Origin: Amphimedon queenslandica
Taxonomy: Eukaryota; Porifera; Demospongiae; Haplosclerida; Niphatidae
DNA length: 49,745 bases
Reading direction: 5' to 3'
Assembly: GCF_000090795.2 (NCBI RefSeq)
Contig: NW_003546243.1
Coordinates: 695,322 to 745,066 of the forward strand
In this document: positions 10,319 through 22,919 of the stretch, piece after piece
Position numbering within the stretch: position 1 is the stretch's first letter
Layout: the number at the start of each line of letters is the position of its first letter
Position numbers and translations under genes: made by a program
The notes under the pieces: model-generated
What the model was told of the DNA's origin: nothing
Databases searched by the model: none
The model's input: only the letters and a program-made list of their open reading frames with translations

Positions 10319-12015
10319 GACTCCATTGTTGTAAAGCTAGTTCATTACGTACCCAATGAGAGCTATCCTTTGCTTTACATAATGAGGAGAGTGTGAAAAT
10401 CCTAACGGGAACATTCCCCTACTCTCTCCCTCAATGTCTTTAATGGTTGGAGGTAACTGTCTCACACTAACTGAACCTTATGATAATCAAAAATGAGGAC
10501 GTTGTTAATAATAATAATAAACTATTTCCATAATATCATACCAGGAGATACAATTGATATGGCATTTCTTAGTACCTCATTAGCTGATGACACCAGCTGA
10601 TCCTGGGGAAACTCAGCAAACTATAAATTAATAAATGTAATATTGTCATGTTAATGCAACTGTGTGCATACTAGTGCTGTGTTTACTGATGCTACAAAAT
10701 CTTCTGGTGACATTTTCATGAGCTGCTCAGCATGAGAAGGAACAGTGGACCAAACTAATGAGCACTTATCATCAGTTAACTAGAGGAAAGAAACCACAAT
10801 GGACACTCAAACTATATAATAATCTTTTACTGACTGGTAGCAATGCTATAGGACCATCTGGTAAGAATCTCTGCCAAGCAACAGTGTTCTCAGACATACC
10901 CTAATAATAAATGTGTACATATATCCCTAATACATATGTACATTGTGTATATACCCTATTCCTCAATGTATTGTACATGTGCATACCTCTTCAATGTCAA
11001 GTGTAGCTACAACTGCCGATTGATCATAATTCCAATTAACAGGATCTTGAAATCCACCCAGCTTACGGACACGAGACTTTACACCATCAGCACCAACCTA
11101 CGAGAAACAAAAAAAAGAAGAGACATAATTTACCAATAATTTACTAATAATTTCATTGATATACAGGTTCCATCAGAGAGAGGGAGAGATAACCATGGAT
11201 TATTAATAGAATCCTATGAATAAATAAATATAAAAATATTAATATTAATTCTAATCACTAGACATACTTTCATTTGGGTATGGTCAATAGACTTGAGCGT
11301 CACGCCTCTCTTTATTTCAATATTACTTTCCTCGTTCACTTTATTAGAGAGTGCTTGAAGTATTACATCATTCTCAACAATATAGCCCAAAGCGTCATGC
11401 GACAAACCCTCCTCATGTGACTGACCAGTGTACTGCTCTGATGATATGCTGTATAATGAATCACTTAAATCATCAACACTGAAACCAATGGAGGATGGAC
11501 TACAGGCATCCCAGACCTATACATGTACATGTAGTACGATTATTATACATGTACACGTAAAATGACATCTCACGTGAATCTTTTTGAAAGGCTTTGCCCT
11601 AATGGACGTTATAAGTGGCCACACTCCATAACCTTATCAGTAAATAATAATAACAAAAATAATTATAAATTTGTAGTTTGTACTTTTAAAAAAATGAACC
11701 GAACCCAGTGACAATGCACAAACCCGATTACTGTAGTGTTGATTGGGCGAGGTAGTGGGAGGAGCCTCAGTGCTGGACTCTAATAGGAGGACTCTTGCAT
11801 TAGACATTGCTGGAGTTTGACCTGTTAAGAATCGACAATTCACTCTCCCCTACTATCTCTCTCTTACCTACACAGACAGCAAGTGCCTGACCAACCATTC
11901 CTCCTCCTACTATCACTAGATCATACAGAGGCTCATTGCTGTAGCTCCTCATGGTAGAAGACAAAAGAGAGAAAGAATGAGGCTGCTTTTGCAGGAGCTT
12001 CATCAAAGACGCCAT
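9910..12015 (-). CDS. COQ6: Ubiquinone biosynthesis flavin monooxygenase COQ6
   Basis: COQ6 hydroxylates the benzoquinone ring in mitochondrial coenzyme Q synthesis. Eleven minus-strand exons give 459 residues: 11868-12015, 11684-11821, 11574-11632, 11268-11516, 10987-11097, 10835-10900, 10672-10779, 10542-10620, 10353-10476, 10146-10261, 9910-10091. After a short mitochondrial presequence comes the FAD GxGxxG motif ([11 protein letters not shown]), then [19 protein letters not shown] and [11 protein letters not shown]. The second FAD motif is [24 protein letters not shown]. Length is normal. The acceptor tract of exon 10 is a pure CT microsatellite of about 54 nt (AG on +, 10262-10315). The gene is head-to-head with ADAR and convergent with ERO1 (212 bp between stops). 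Confidence 0.95.
10262..10315. repeat. (AG)n/(CT)n microsatellite at COQ6 splice acceptor
   Basis: About 26 AG dinucleotides on the + strand. Read in the sense of COQ6 it is a CT run forming the polypyrimidine tract immediately before exon 10. Confidence 0.9.
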
Positions 12016-12086
12016 CTTGTTATTGAGGTTAGTTTATTAACCATTGGGCACACCTATTCATAAACCGACCACGTGAGCACAACAAA
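12016..12086. promoter_or_regulatory. 71-bp bidirectional promoter, COQ6/ADAR
   Basis: The start codons of COQ6 (-) and ADAR (+) are only 71 bp apart. The gap contains CCCAATGG (an inverted CCAAT box near 12042-12049) and a CACGTG E-box at 12070-12075. Both start codons lie in an 'A-A-(G/A)-ATGGCG' context, a YY1-like initiator arrangement seen at animal housekeeping promoters. Confidence 0.55.
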
Positions 12087-15000
12087 ATGGCGGCCGAGGA
12101 TACTCTTTCCACTAAAATTCAAAATATTTTGTTCTCTCCTAATACCCAGCTGCAAACTCCATACACTACTAATGATGTAATGCGTTTCCTCGGCTCGGGC
12201 TACATGCGTCGTGACGTTAATCGGGTACTCTACATGCTTGAGAAGGAGAAATTCATAGAGAGAGTAAAAGAGTCTCCGCCTACTTGGATATCCTTTGTTA
12301 CTTACGCCCCTGATCAAAGGAGTGGATCAACTCCTAAAAAAGATGCATATAATAGTGCTGCGGTTCCAGTGGGCGTGTCTGGGGGTGGGGCTTCTCCTGC
12401 TCACCAATCCGAAATACTCGAAGTGCTAATACACAGTAGTAACCCTCGTACAGCAACTGAAGTAGCAAGTGAGATTGGATTAAGAGGAGCATCTGCTATC
12501 AATCCCGACCTCCTGTTAATGGAAAAGGAGGGGATTTTACGTAAAGTTTTTCAGTCTAAGGGTCCAATATTATGGGAACTGGCGTCAAGGCCGGAAAGGG
12601 CAGGCCCAAGTCCAAACCCCAAGATAATGTCACATGGTTATAACACAAGATCAAAGAGACAATCAAATAGCTTTAAATCGCCACCACAACCACCTCAGCA
12701 ATCGCCTGTTAATGTAACAAGAAAACCAGTTCCTCCCTCCAATTTCTCTCCATCTTTTAAACAACCACCTGTACTCTCTCCCCCCTCCTCCTTTGCCTCT
12801 TCTAAACCTTATACCGCTAACCATTTACCCCCTCCTCCTCCTCCTCAAGAGCATGTCAATGCCCCATCATCATCATCAGGTTTCAAAAGTTTCTCTTCTG
12901 ACACTCGAACTGATGAATCACGCTCTCTCATTTTGCAATACCTCTCAACCTGTTCTGAGGAGAAGAAGGCAGCTTCCATAGCATATGACTTAGGTAATTT
13001 AAAAAAGACTACTTTTACTGATTACTTTTACCTTTTATATAATACCTCCCCTTCTATTTGTCCATTTCTTTCTCTCCTTCATTAGGTATGTCACGTCATG
13101 ATGTTAATGCCATTCTCTATGCTTTGGAGAGTGAGGGATTGGTACGTTGTTTTAAAGGAATAGGTCCTCCAGTTTGGATCATGAAGCAGACTAACCCCCC
13201 ACCAGTGGGCAGGGGGGCAATGAGACCTATAATGGATAATACAAGGCATGGTCCAGGGCCTCAAGTATGTGTATGTGTGTCTATTTGTATGTTTTTGTAT
13301 TTGTAATATGTATTGCTTAAACACTTTATTTTTTACAGTCTTTAGGTCGTAATGTGTCTATGTCGTCATCAGCTGCAGCTCCTCATCCTAACTCGTTCTC
13401 TTTCGCTCAATCTCAAAATAACGTTGAAATCATTTCACCTTCTCTCGCTCCCTCACCTCTCCCTCCTCCTCCTCTCCCTCCTTCTCTCCCTCCTCCTTCT
13501 CTCCCTCCCCCTTCTCTCCCTCCTCATTCTCTCCCTCCTCCTTCTCTCCCTCCTCCTTCTCTCCCTCCTCCTCCTCATATTCCTGATCCCTCTTCCTCTG
13601 CTCCTCCTCCTCCTCCTTGTCCCTTAGAGCCATACTCGTGCTCTCCTGCAGCTGCTGCTCTTGTCAAAAAACTGACTCGCAATCCGATATCAATCCTGTC
13701 AGAATTCTGTCAAATAGAAAAGCTTGCTTTCTCTCTCTCTGTAGTCAGGGAGCATGGTCCAGATCACTCTAGGACATTTACCATTGCTGCTTCTTGTCCT
13801 CCATTTTATGCCGAAGCTGACGCAACGACCAAGAAAGAAGGAAGAAGAATGGCAGCAGAACTGGCCTTGCAAAGAATCCGTGCTTGCATTGTCGTGGGCA
13901 AAAAAGAAAGCACTGGTCCTACTTGGTTTTTAGATACTACTCCGTCTGCCGAGGGAGAGGAGGAAGAGGAAAGAGCTGGCAAAGACACTGAACTAACTTT
14001 TCACGATCACATTGACAGTGTAGCTCATTCACTACACACAAGGTTGGAATTAGCTCTTGGCTTGCCCCAGCCAGGTCGTAAGGTCATGGCTTGCTTTATT
14101 ATGGAGGACTCCGAGACTGGACAGCTCGAGGTCGTTTCGTTTGGTACTGGAACGAGAACAGCCTCGGGCGACCTATTGGATCTTAAAGGCGAGGTTGTGT
14201 TTGATTCTCATGCTGAGATTATTGCTCGACGCGGTCTTAAAATGTTCCTTTACCAAGAGCTCCAGGTCTATTACGATGGAGGGGACGATGTTGAGACGAT
14301 TTTCGAAGCAAATGAAGACGGCAAGGAGCTGACTTTGAGAGTAAAGAAAAGCATAAAATTTCACTTGTACATATCTACTGCACCTTGTGGTGATGGGGCC
14401 CAGTTCTCAAGACTGGACAATGATAACCGATTGCCTCCTCCCCCTGGCTCACCCCATGTCCCCACTAATAACGGTAAATCCCAAGGTGTCCTCAGAACCA
14501 AGATGGAGGGAGGAGAAGGGACCATACCGATTGGGCCAGAGACCCAACCACAGACGTGGGATGGTATCATTCAAGGAGGCAGGCTTAGAACAATGTCATG
14601 CAGTGATAAGATTGGCAGCTGGAACGTACTAGGACTTCAAGGAAGTCTCCTTAGTCTTTTTGTGGAGCCTGTCTATCTCTTCTCTTTATCTCTCGGCAGT
14701 TTACATCACCACGGTCACCTCTCTCGTGCTGTCTGCTGTCGTTTCCATGAGCTCGGCCCGTACCTACGGCCTCCTTATAAGGTCAACCATCCTCTCCTTG
14801 GAAGAGTGAAAGGTGGGGACGATATGCCGAGACATACAGAGAAGACGAGTAATTTATCAATGAATTGGGTAATAAACGACGATAAACCAGAGCTGAATGA
14901 CGGGACTACAGGACGTCCCATCTCCTCCTCTTCTTCCCCGCCTGTGTCCCCTGGTACCTCTCAATTATCAAAGAGCAATCTCTTTAACGAGTTCCTCTCT

Positions 15001-15195
15001 CTCTCCTCTGTCAGTGGCCATACTGACCATCTCCGTGTCCAGAGCTATGCTGAAGCTAAGAGTCTTGCTGTTGCTTATCAGGAGGCTAAAGGATTGCTTC
15101 ACAAGTATTGCATGGAGAAAGGGTATGGGCTCTGGATGAAGAAACCTCCAGAAATTGACCAGTTCAGTCATAAAGAAGAATCGATGGATGTATAG
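12087..15195 (+). CDS. ADAR: ADAR, RNA-editing adenosine deaminase with three Z-type winged helices
   Basis: ADAR converts adenosine to inosine in double-stranded RNA. Three exons (12087-12993, 13086-13264, 13339-15195) give 980 residues. Three winged-helix repeats come first. Residues 5-70 and 276-338 carry the Z-alpha signature: N..Y in helix 3 (RDVNRVLY; HDVNAILY) plus PP.W in the wing (SPPTW; GPPVW). The middle one (about 103-170) has N but Leu instead of Tyr, and GPILW, so it is Z-beta-like. A Pro/Ser linker with PPPSLPPPS repeats (about 395-455) precedes one dsRNA-binding domain (477-546). The deaminase domain has complete zinc and catalytic residues: H653-A-E655, C712 in PCGDG and C783 in SCSDK. 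The last exon, about 1.86 kb, is unusually long for this region. The start is ATGGCG just after the shared promoter. Confidence 0.95.
13440..13620 (+). repeat. Coding CCTCCT/TCTCCC repeat (Pro-rich linker of ADAR)
   Basis: A pyrimidine-only tandem repeat inside ADAR exon 3 encodes repeats of the type L-P-P-P-S. The unit is about 15 nt, so slippage would preserve the frame. It separates the Z domains from the dsRNA-binding domain. Confidence 0.8.
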
Positions 15196-15302
15196 AGAAA
15201 TTGAAACTAATGATTTATTAATTTAATCACTTTCTGTAAAAATTAATTATGAAATGGGATGTGGGTGTGGCTCGTTATTTTGCACCATTTGCTTACATAC
15301 AC

Positions 15303-16286
15303 ATGGCGAGCAAGCGAGTGCTTACATTTGTAACTGGCAATCCTAGAAAACTAGAAGAGGTGAGTGTCTTCTTTATAATTTAATATATTCAGTTTCTTCA
15401 GGTGGTGGCTATATTAGGTGAAAATACTCCATGGAAGCTGATATCTAATGATGTTGATTGTAAAAAGATCTAATTATTTTTTCTTTATTTTAATTTTTTT
15501 ATTTAAATAGTGCCAGAGCTGCAAGGTGAGCCTGATGATATAGCACGTGACAAATGTCAAATGGCAGTGGAAAAGGTTAATATTTAATATATCAGGGTAT
15601 AATTGGGTGAATACTTGACAATAGATAAAATCTCCAGTAATTGTTGAAGACACTTGCCTCTGCTACAATGCATTGAAAGGATTACCAGGACCTTACATGT
15701 GAGCGAGAAGAGGGAGGGAGAATGAACTCTACATTTACAAGATAAAACGTATATATTTATTTGTTTATGCAGAAAATGGTTTTTACAGAAACTAGGACAC
15801 AAAGGTGTTTATGATATTCATTGTAGCATTCCAATATTTTTTGCTGTAGGCTTGAATCAGTTGCTGTGTGGATATGAGGACAAGACTGCATATGCTTTAT
15901 GCACTATTGCATATTGTGAAGGACCTGGTAAAGATGTGAAACTATTTAGAGGGAAAACTGATGTTAGTTATAGCTCTGTTTCTTATATGCATTAACTTTC
16001 AATATTTTCTCTCTTTTCACATCTTTCCTTGTAGGGTACTATTGTAGAAGCCAGAGGTCCTCATAAGTTTGGTTGGGATCCTATATTCCAACCAGCTGGT
16101 TTTTCAGAGACATATGCCGAGATGGAGACAAGTTTGAAGAACTCTATATCTCACAGACGGAAAGCACTCAATGGTCTTAAAGACTTTCTTGATACAACGA
16201 CAATGAAAGATGGAGAGAACGCTAGCAATGGTAGCGATGGAACTGATCTTCAGCAGCCAGAAAAGAGACCACGTTTAAACGAATAA
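15303..16286 (+). CDS. ITPA: Inosine triphosphate pyrophosphatase
   Basis: ITPA hydrolyses ITP, dITP and XTP to monophosphates and so clears deaminated purines from the nucleotide pool. Seven exons (15303-15359, 15402-15459, 15511-15575, 15625-15698, 15773-15804, 15850-15962, 16035-16286) give 216 residues. Motifs seen: [10 protein letters not shown] at the N-terminus, [49 protein letters not shown] and [12 protein letters not shown]-terminal extension of about 30 residues ends KRPRLNE, a possible nuclear signal not seen in human ITPA. An AATAAA (16282-16287) overlaps the stop codon. It lies 107 bp downstream of the ADAR stop on the same strand; one enzyme makes inosine in RNA and the other removes free inosine nucleotides, a thematic but unproven link. 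Confidence 0.95.
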
Positions 16287-16514
16287 AAAATAACTCCACT
16301 GTGCATTGGAATATTTGGTTAAAAAATCTTTCTAGAGAAAATAATAAAAATAATCATTATTTTTAGAGAAATTAATATATAAGGCGTGGGTGTTATTAAT
16401 TAATGATGTCATGATACATGTGTACTTGTCATGTGATTGCTCAAGAGGCGAGGTTTTCCTCCATTTCTTCTTAGTTTTTGTGCTCGTCTAAATCCCTCTT
16501 TGCTTGTGTAGAAT

Positions 16515-19500
16515 ATGTTTGAGAAGACGCTCAGTGATCTCGTGCGTGGCATCAGGTCTCACAGAGGCTCTGAGGTACGTGCACGGAGAGATGATTCTTC
16601 GAGAGTTTACTGATATTAATAATGATTATTAATAGTAATTGGTACACCTTAAACACTCATTAGTGTCATAGCAAGCTGTTTATATGTTTTTTAAAAAACT
16701 CTTTTTTCCCTCCTTTAGTCACAATTCATATCGTCATGTATGGCAGAGATCAAGAGAGAATTAAAGCAAGGAAACATCACCGTAAAAGCAAACGCCATAT
16801 CTAAACTGACCTATGTAAGAGAAAGAAAAGAGAGAGAGAGAAAGGGAGGGGGCGGAGAAGGTCAATTATTATTTTTTTTACTGTAGCTTCAAATGTTGGG
16901 CTATGATATTACGTGGGCGGCTTTTAACATCATTGAAGTGATGAGTTCATCAAAATTCACATACAAGGTAAAACGAAGAGCACATGTACATGTACATACT
17001 CAACGTGTCACATTTATCTCATTCACATCAATTTAGTGACATTCACATTCACTAATAGTACAATTGCACAAGTATACATACATTTAATGGTCTACTCTAC
17101 TACATAGTAGATAATGAGGGGTAGGACTAGTTGTATTTGTAGCTGTTATAGTACTAGCTGTTGTTTTTTCATCATTGATTGTAGATGTTATCAAAAATGT
17201 ACATTATTATTTATCGTTTTTTGTTTTCTTCCCCCCCCCCCAGCGTATTGGGTATCTGGCAGCAACTCAGTGTTTCTATGATGACCTTGACCTGGTCATG
17301 CTCACCACTAACATGATTAAGAAAGTAAGGACGAAAGAGAGGAGAGAAAATGAAAGAGAATGAGGTGGAATACTACATTATACATGACATGTACATACAT
17401 TTATCTTGCAAAGTGGTTTAGTATATACTTAATTCTAATTTCTTTCTCTTCTTTTTCTTTGAAGGATTTGTCTAGTCCTAATCAATACGAAGCTGGTTTG
17501 GCACTAACTGGTCTATCGTGTTTTGTTACTCCTGACATAGCGAGAGATCTGGCCAACGATGTCCTCACGCTGGTAAGTTGTTGAGTCTATCGATTTATTT
17601 CCACTCTCTTTCTCTTCACTCAGACCTCCTCCAGTAGACCATACATTAAGAAAAAAGCTGTGGTCGTTTTATACAAAATATTCTTAAAAGTACGTCGGCC
17701 ATTTTACTTTCCTACAATTAGCCATACTTCTTTACCATCCCATAGTTCCCAGACGCACTCCGACCAGCGTTCCCACGTCTCAAGAATTGTCTAGAGGATC
17801 CTGATCCTGGCGTCCAGTGTGCTGCAGTTAGTGTGATATGTGAACTGGCTCAGAAGAATCCTAAGAATTACCTATCGCTTGCTCCGACACTTTTCAAGCT
17901 CATGAATAATTCATCTAATAACTGGATGTTGATTAAGATTATTAAACTGGTGAGGAATGCAATTAATGAAATTAATGGTATCAATAGCACAGTTTTAACA
18001 CTTTAAAAGATTATTACATTTTTCTTACGTACAATTGTACATACAAGTACATTATCCTCCTTCTCTAGTTTGGTTCTTTGTGTCCGTTGGAGCCGAGATT
18101 AGGAAAGAAGCTAGCAGAGCCACTAACTAGTCTAATTCATAGCACATCAGCAATGTCACTCCTTTATGAGTGTGTGGCTACTGTTGTTGCTGGTATGCCT
18201 ACAAACACTTCAATGATGCAGGTAATGTACATACCTATACATAGTAATATGGTTTAATGTCCTTATTCTTCTCTCCTTCCCCCCCCCCTCTCTCTCTCTC
18301 TCTCTGTCTCTCTCTTCTCTTTTAGTTGTGTGTGTCCAAGCTACGTCTATTTATGGAAGATGCTGATCAAAATTGTGAGATTATTGTTATTATTATTATC
18401 ATTACTAAATATCTCCCCCTCTCTCAATACAGTGAAGTATCTTGGTCTATTAGCAATGTCGTCCATCATAGTTCAGCAACCAAAGGCAGTAGCTCAAGTC
18501 AAGTGAGCCATTATATCACATACACACATATAGTCATTATTGCCCCTCTAGGGATATCATTATGGACTGTATGGAGGATAGAGATGAGTCAATACGTATC
18601 AGAGCCCTTGAGCTCATAGTTGGGATGGCAAACAAGAAGAACATCAATGAGTTGGTTCGGAGTCTTCTCGGATACATTGATACCACAGAGAGCACTTGTA
18701 AGCCAGTCTCTTACTCGTTTCTATAACTCGTCAAACCTGTTTCTAGTTTTTAGAGACATAGTGATAGAGAAGATCATTACAATGTGTTCGTATAAGGGCT
18801 ACTCTCACATCACTAATTTTGAATGGTAAGTAATTAAATATTATTATTAAATAATTGATTTAATTTTTATTTAATTATTAGGTATATTACTATATTAGTT
18901 GAGATGACGAGGTTTGAGGGCACGAGGCATGGGAAGTTGATAGCGTCTCAAATGTTGGACGTTACGATTCGAGTTAAAGATGTCCGGCCTTTTTGTGTTA
19001 GGCAAATGGTAAGCAAGAGATAAGAGTATAGTAATTATTGAAACATGGTATGTACAAGTGTAGTAGTTTATAATGAGACATATCATCTCAGTGAGTAGCA
19101 TATTATGCATAATTTTGATCACTGCATGTACAATGTACATGTATATATAAGTTGCTCCAAAATCAGGCAAAAATCCCTGTACTATAGTACAGGGTCTTTA
19201 GCAAAATTTTGGCAAAAATGAAAGGGAGAGAATTCTTCATTTTTATAATTTTTTCTGATGCATATACATGTTCTTGTGTTGTGTAGAAAGTTTGAGCTGA
19301 TTCCGATCAAGTTTGGATTTTTAATGAATTTTTAAAGTTACTCCAAAATCGGCCTAAAGTCCCTGTACTATAACAGGGTCTTCAGCCAAATTTCACCAAA
19401 AATTAATAGGAGAGGATTCTTTATTTTTATAATTTTTTCTGATGCATATACATGTTCTTATGTTGTGTAGAAAGTTTAAGCTGATTCCGATCAAGTTTGG

Positions 19501-22500
19501 ATTTTTTTAATGAATTTTTAAAGTTACTCCAAAATTGGCCCAAAGTCCCTGTACTATAGTACAGGGTCTTCAGCCAAATTTCATCAAAAATTAAAAGGAG
19601 AGGATTCTTTATTTTTATAATTTTTTCTGATGCATATACATGTTCTTATGTTGTGTAGAAAGTTTAAGCTGATTCCGATCAAGTTTGGATTTTTTATGAA
19701 TTTTAAAAGTTACTTTACTTTATTATCTCTCCTATCCTTCAGGCTACCATTGTTGAAAACACTCAGTTGTTTGTTAGTAGTAATAAGAACGGACCCTGTG
19801 AAGTACTCTATGCAGCTGCTTGGATTGTAGGAGAATTCTCAGAGTGAGCCATAATGTAAATTGTCCCTTCTAATAATTTTTTTTCTCCCTCCTTCTCTCC
19901 AGACATTTATCCAATCCCCAGCCAGTGATGGAGGCACTCATCAATCCTCGCATTACTGATCTCCCTGGACACATTCAAGCTGTTTTTGTTCAAAACATTG
20001 TCAAACTATACGCCAGCATACTAGTCAAAGCTGAAGCAGAGGTAATAAGTAGAACATAATAACTTTTGTATATGTGACTAACTAGTTGCTACTAACATAC
20101 ATGTATAATGTTAGTACAAGTATTCTTATGTATTGCTAGTGCATGTACACGTACATGTATCTGTTTTAAAGGAATAAAGTGCTACACTTTAATAACTAAT
20201 ATATGGATAATAGGGTAGTACTGAGGCTGTGGAAGAGGTGGGGGCAATGCTAGTTGAGAAGTTACCAGTTTTCATGCAAAGCAGTGATCTTGAAGTTCAA
20301 GAGAGGGTAAGGAGGACCACACATCATGTGACCATCATGTGATCTCATTACAGGCTTGTGGCATACTCCAACTGATGAAGTACATTGTCAAGCTACAGAG
20401 TAAAGGTAGTATAGCCTGGTTTTTAAAACTGGTTTGACGAGTTTATAGGTGCAGCCGTTGCCGATGAACTACAGAAACTGTTTGCCGGAGATTTGAACCC
20501 GGTGGCACCAAAAGCTCAAAAGAAAGTTCCAGTCCCTGAAGGGTAAGGAGAGGAAGAAGAGGCTCTTGATTTCTCTCTCTCTTCTCTCTAGCCTTGATTT
20601 AGACAAGTGGATAAATGATCCTCCCAGTGACAGTGAAGACGACATGGAAGATGAGACCACCACTAACTTCTTTGGAATTTTGTCTGCCGACTCTCACCGG
20701 ACTCCGTTTTATCAGGACGATGATATCGGTACTCCAGAGACCTCCAGAAAGAAGAAGGACAAGGGGAAGGGAAAGAAGAAAGGGAAGAAGCACCGAGGGA
20801 AAGGAGAGGATGAGGAGGATGGTGGCTATCCAGAGGACGACGAAGAAGAAATGAAAAAAGTAATAGTAATAATAATAGTTATTAATTGACTATTTTTAAT
20901 ATCAATTAATAGGCCCGTGAGATCAGGCGTCAGAATATTGAGAACAATCCTCATTACTTGAAAGCCTCTCCAGCTGCTAAGAGAAAACAAGAGGCTCCAA
21001 TAGAAGAGATAGAGAAACCAGCAGCTGCCAAAGAAGTACCAGGAATTAGTAAACTAGAACTGGGAGTGCCTTTGATTATTGGTGAGAGAAGTATACATGT
21101 ATAAGATGGATTTATATTGTGTAATTCTCTTTTATAGAGGCTCCGTCAGTGAGGGATGCTTTAAAGTCAAAGAAAGGAAAGAAAGGTAAGAAGAGGAAAG
21201 GAAGACACGAAGAGGAAGAGGCTGTCTCTAGACCTGTTGTGGACACTACAGCCGAACTCCCTGAAGTAAGTATACTGAACTTAGTATACGTCAGTATACT
21301 ATGTGTTTGCATACTGTATATTGTTGGTATATTTCAGTATATCATATAATATATTGTTAATTGCAGGGAGCTCTTGAGTCTGATCCTGATGATACAACTG
21401 ATCAGTTAGCGGATGATCTTGCCAAAAAATTAAACGTTAATCTTGATGAGTGAGTACTAGCTCTAATCTTCTCAGTTTTATTTCATCCCTCTCTCTCCCC
21501 CCCTCTCTCTCTCTCTCCCCCTCCCTCTCTCTCTCCCCCCCTCTCTCTCTCTCCCCTCCCTCTTTCTCCTCCAGGCCTTTAAGAGATGATGAGGCCCTAC
21601 CAGTCCGTACTCATCGTGTTGTATCACAAGACGCCCAACCCGTCGAAGAGAAAAAGAAGAAAGGTGATAAAAAGAAATCAAGCAAGAAAAGATCGTCAAA
21701 GAAATCCAAAAAAGATGTAAAAACGTACTTTTTGTGTAACGTGTGCCTTGACTCCATCAAATAGAAAGGAGAAGAAGAGGAGGAGGAGGTGGAGGAGGAA
21801 GGAGGAGAAAGTGGAGGAGGAGGCAAGTGCTGAAGTGAAAGGAAAGAAGAAGAAGAAATCAAAGAAGGAAAAGACTAAGAAAGAAGACGGTAATTTTGAC
21901 CATTTCTCTCCTTTTCATTAATTATATATATCATTCTCAGAGGCCACACCTAATGTATTATTAGATTTTGAGGATGTCGAAGATGAAACTCCTTCAGTAC
22001 CTGAACCGCAACCAAAAACTAAAGAAAAGAAGAAACCAGCACCAGTTGAGGAAACTAAAAAGGTAAGCTTATAATGTGGGTGTGACTATAGTTTATTGAA
22101 CACACCCACCAACATAGGATGATATGGACAGTCTTGACTTTTGGCTCTCTTCTTCTGATGCTAAAGTAACAGAAGAAAAGGTGAATAGAGACTTGTATCG
22201 TGTGACTAAGCTGATCGACTGTCTTGCATTGCTGTAGGTTGAAACTGTGACTGAGCCAGCAGCTGAAGTAAAAGAGACTAAAGTCAAGAAAGAAAGGAAG
22301 TCAAAAGGAGAGAAGCGATCATCTAAAAGTGGGAAGAAATCTCGTAAATCCGACTCTGCAGGGACAGAGTCTATTCCTAGTGTAGGCGTGGCTAAGAGTG
22401 GGGTCAGTGCCACTAGTGAGTTGTTAGAATTAGGACTGGATGAGGTATCAACCAGCAGTACTGAAACAGGAACAACATTTAAACTATTAGCCGAGGATGA

Positions 22501-22885
22501 GAACCTCAAACTAGTAAGTACATGTACATATCTTCTTTATGTCTTTATTCTTCTCTTAGTCTTATGATATCAAAGCCAATCCAATGTACAACAATGGAAT
22601 CACCGTTGCTATTGTGTTCAAGTAAGCAGCTCATTGCATATGATAATGATTACTCGATCTGTCACAGTAACAAGAGCTCCCTTCAGCTCACCTCGCTTGA
22701 CTTCAACGTATTGGACTCGCTCAATGCTAAACTGGAAAGACCGGTTTGACTAGTTATTGCATATTATTTGTTTAATTTATTTGCTAAAAATAGAGTGGAG
22801 TCTCTGCTCAATCAAGCGTCCCTGTGCCGTTCCAGCTACCCCCTGGTAGGATTTATACTTATTTTTAATATTGAAATTGAATGGT

Positions 22886-22919
<34 letters not shown>

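Noticed and set aside
10829..10834. GTAAAAG donor for COQ6 exon 6
   Set aside because: It joins to the next exon with an immediate stop; the GTCAGT donor six codon positions' worth of family similarity supports (LLP-LTDDK) keeps the frame.
13430..13633. Glu-rich open frame on the minus strand opposite the ADAR linker
   Set aside because: It is the antisense of the CCT/CTC coding repeat; low complexity and no other support.
19175..19566. CRISPR-like or tRNA-like interpretation of the regularly spaced palindromes
   Set aside because: The spacing is constant because whole 186-bp units are repeated; there are no unique spacers, no cas genes and no cloverleaf, and the context is a eukaryotic intron.
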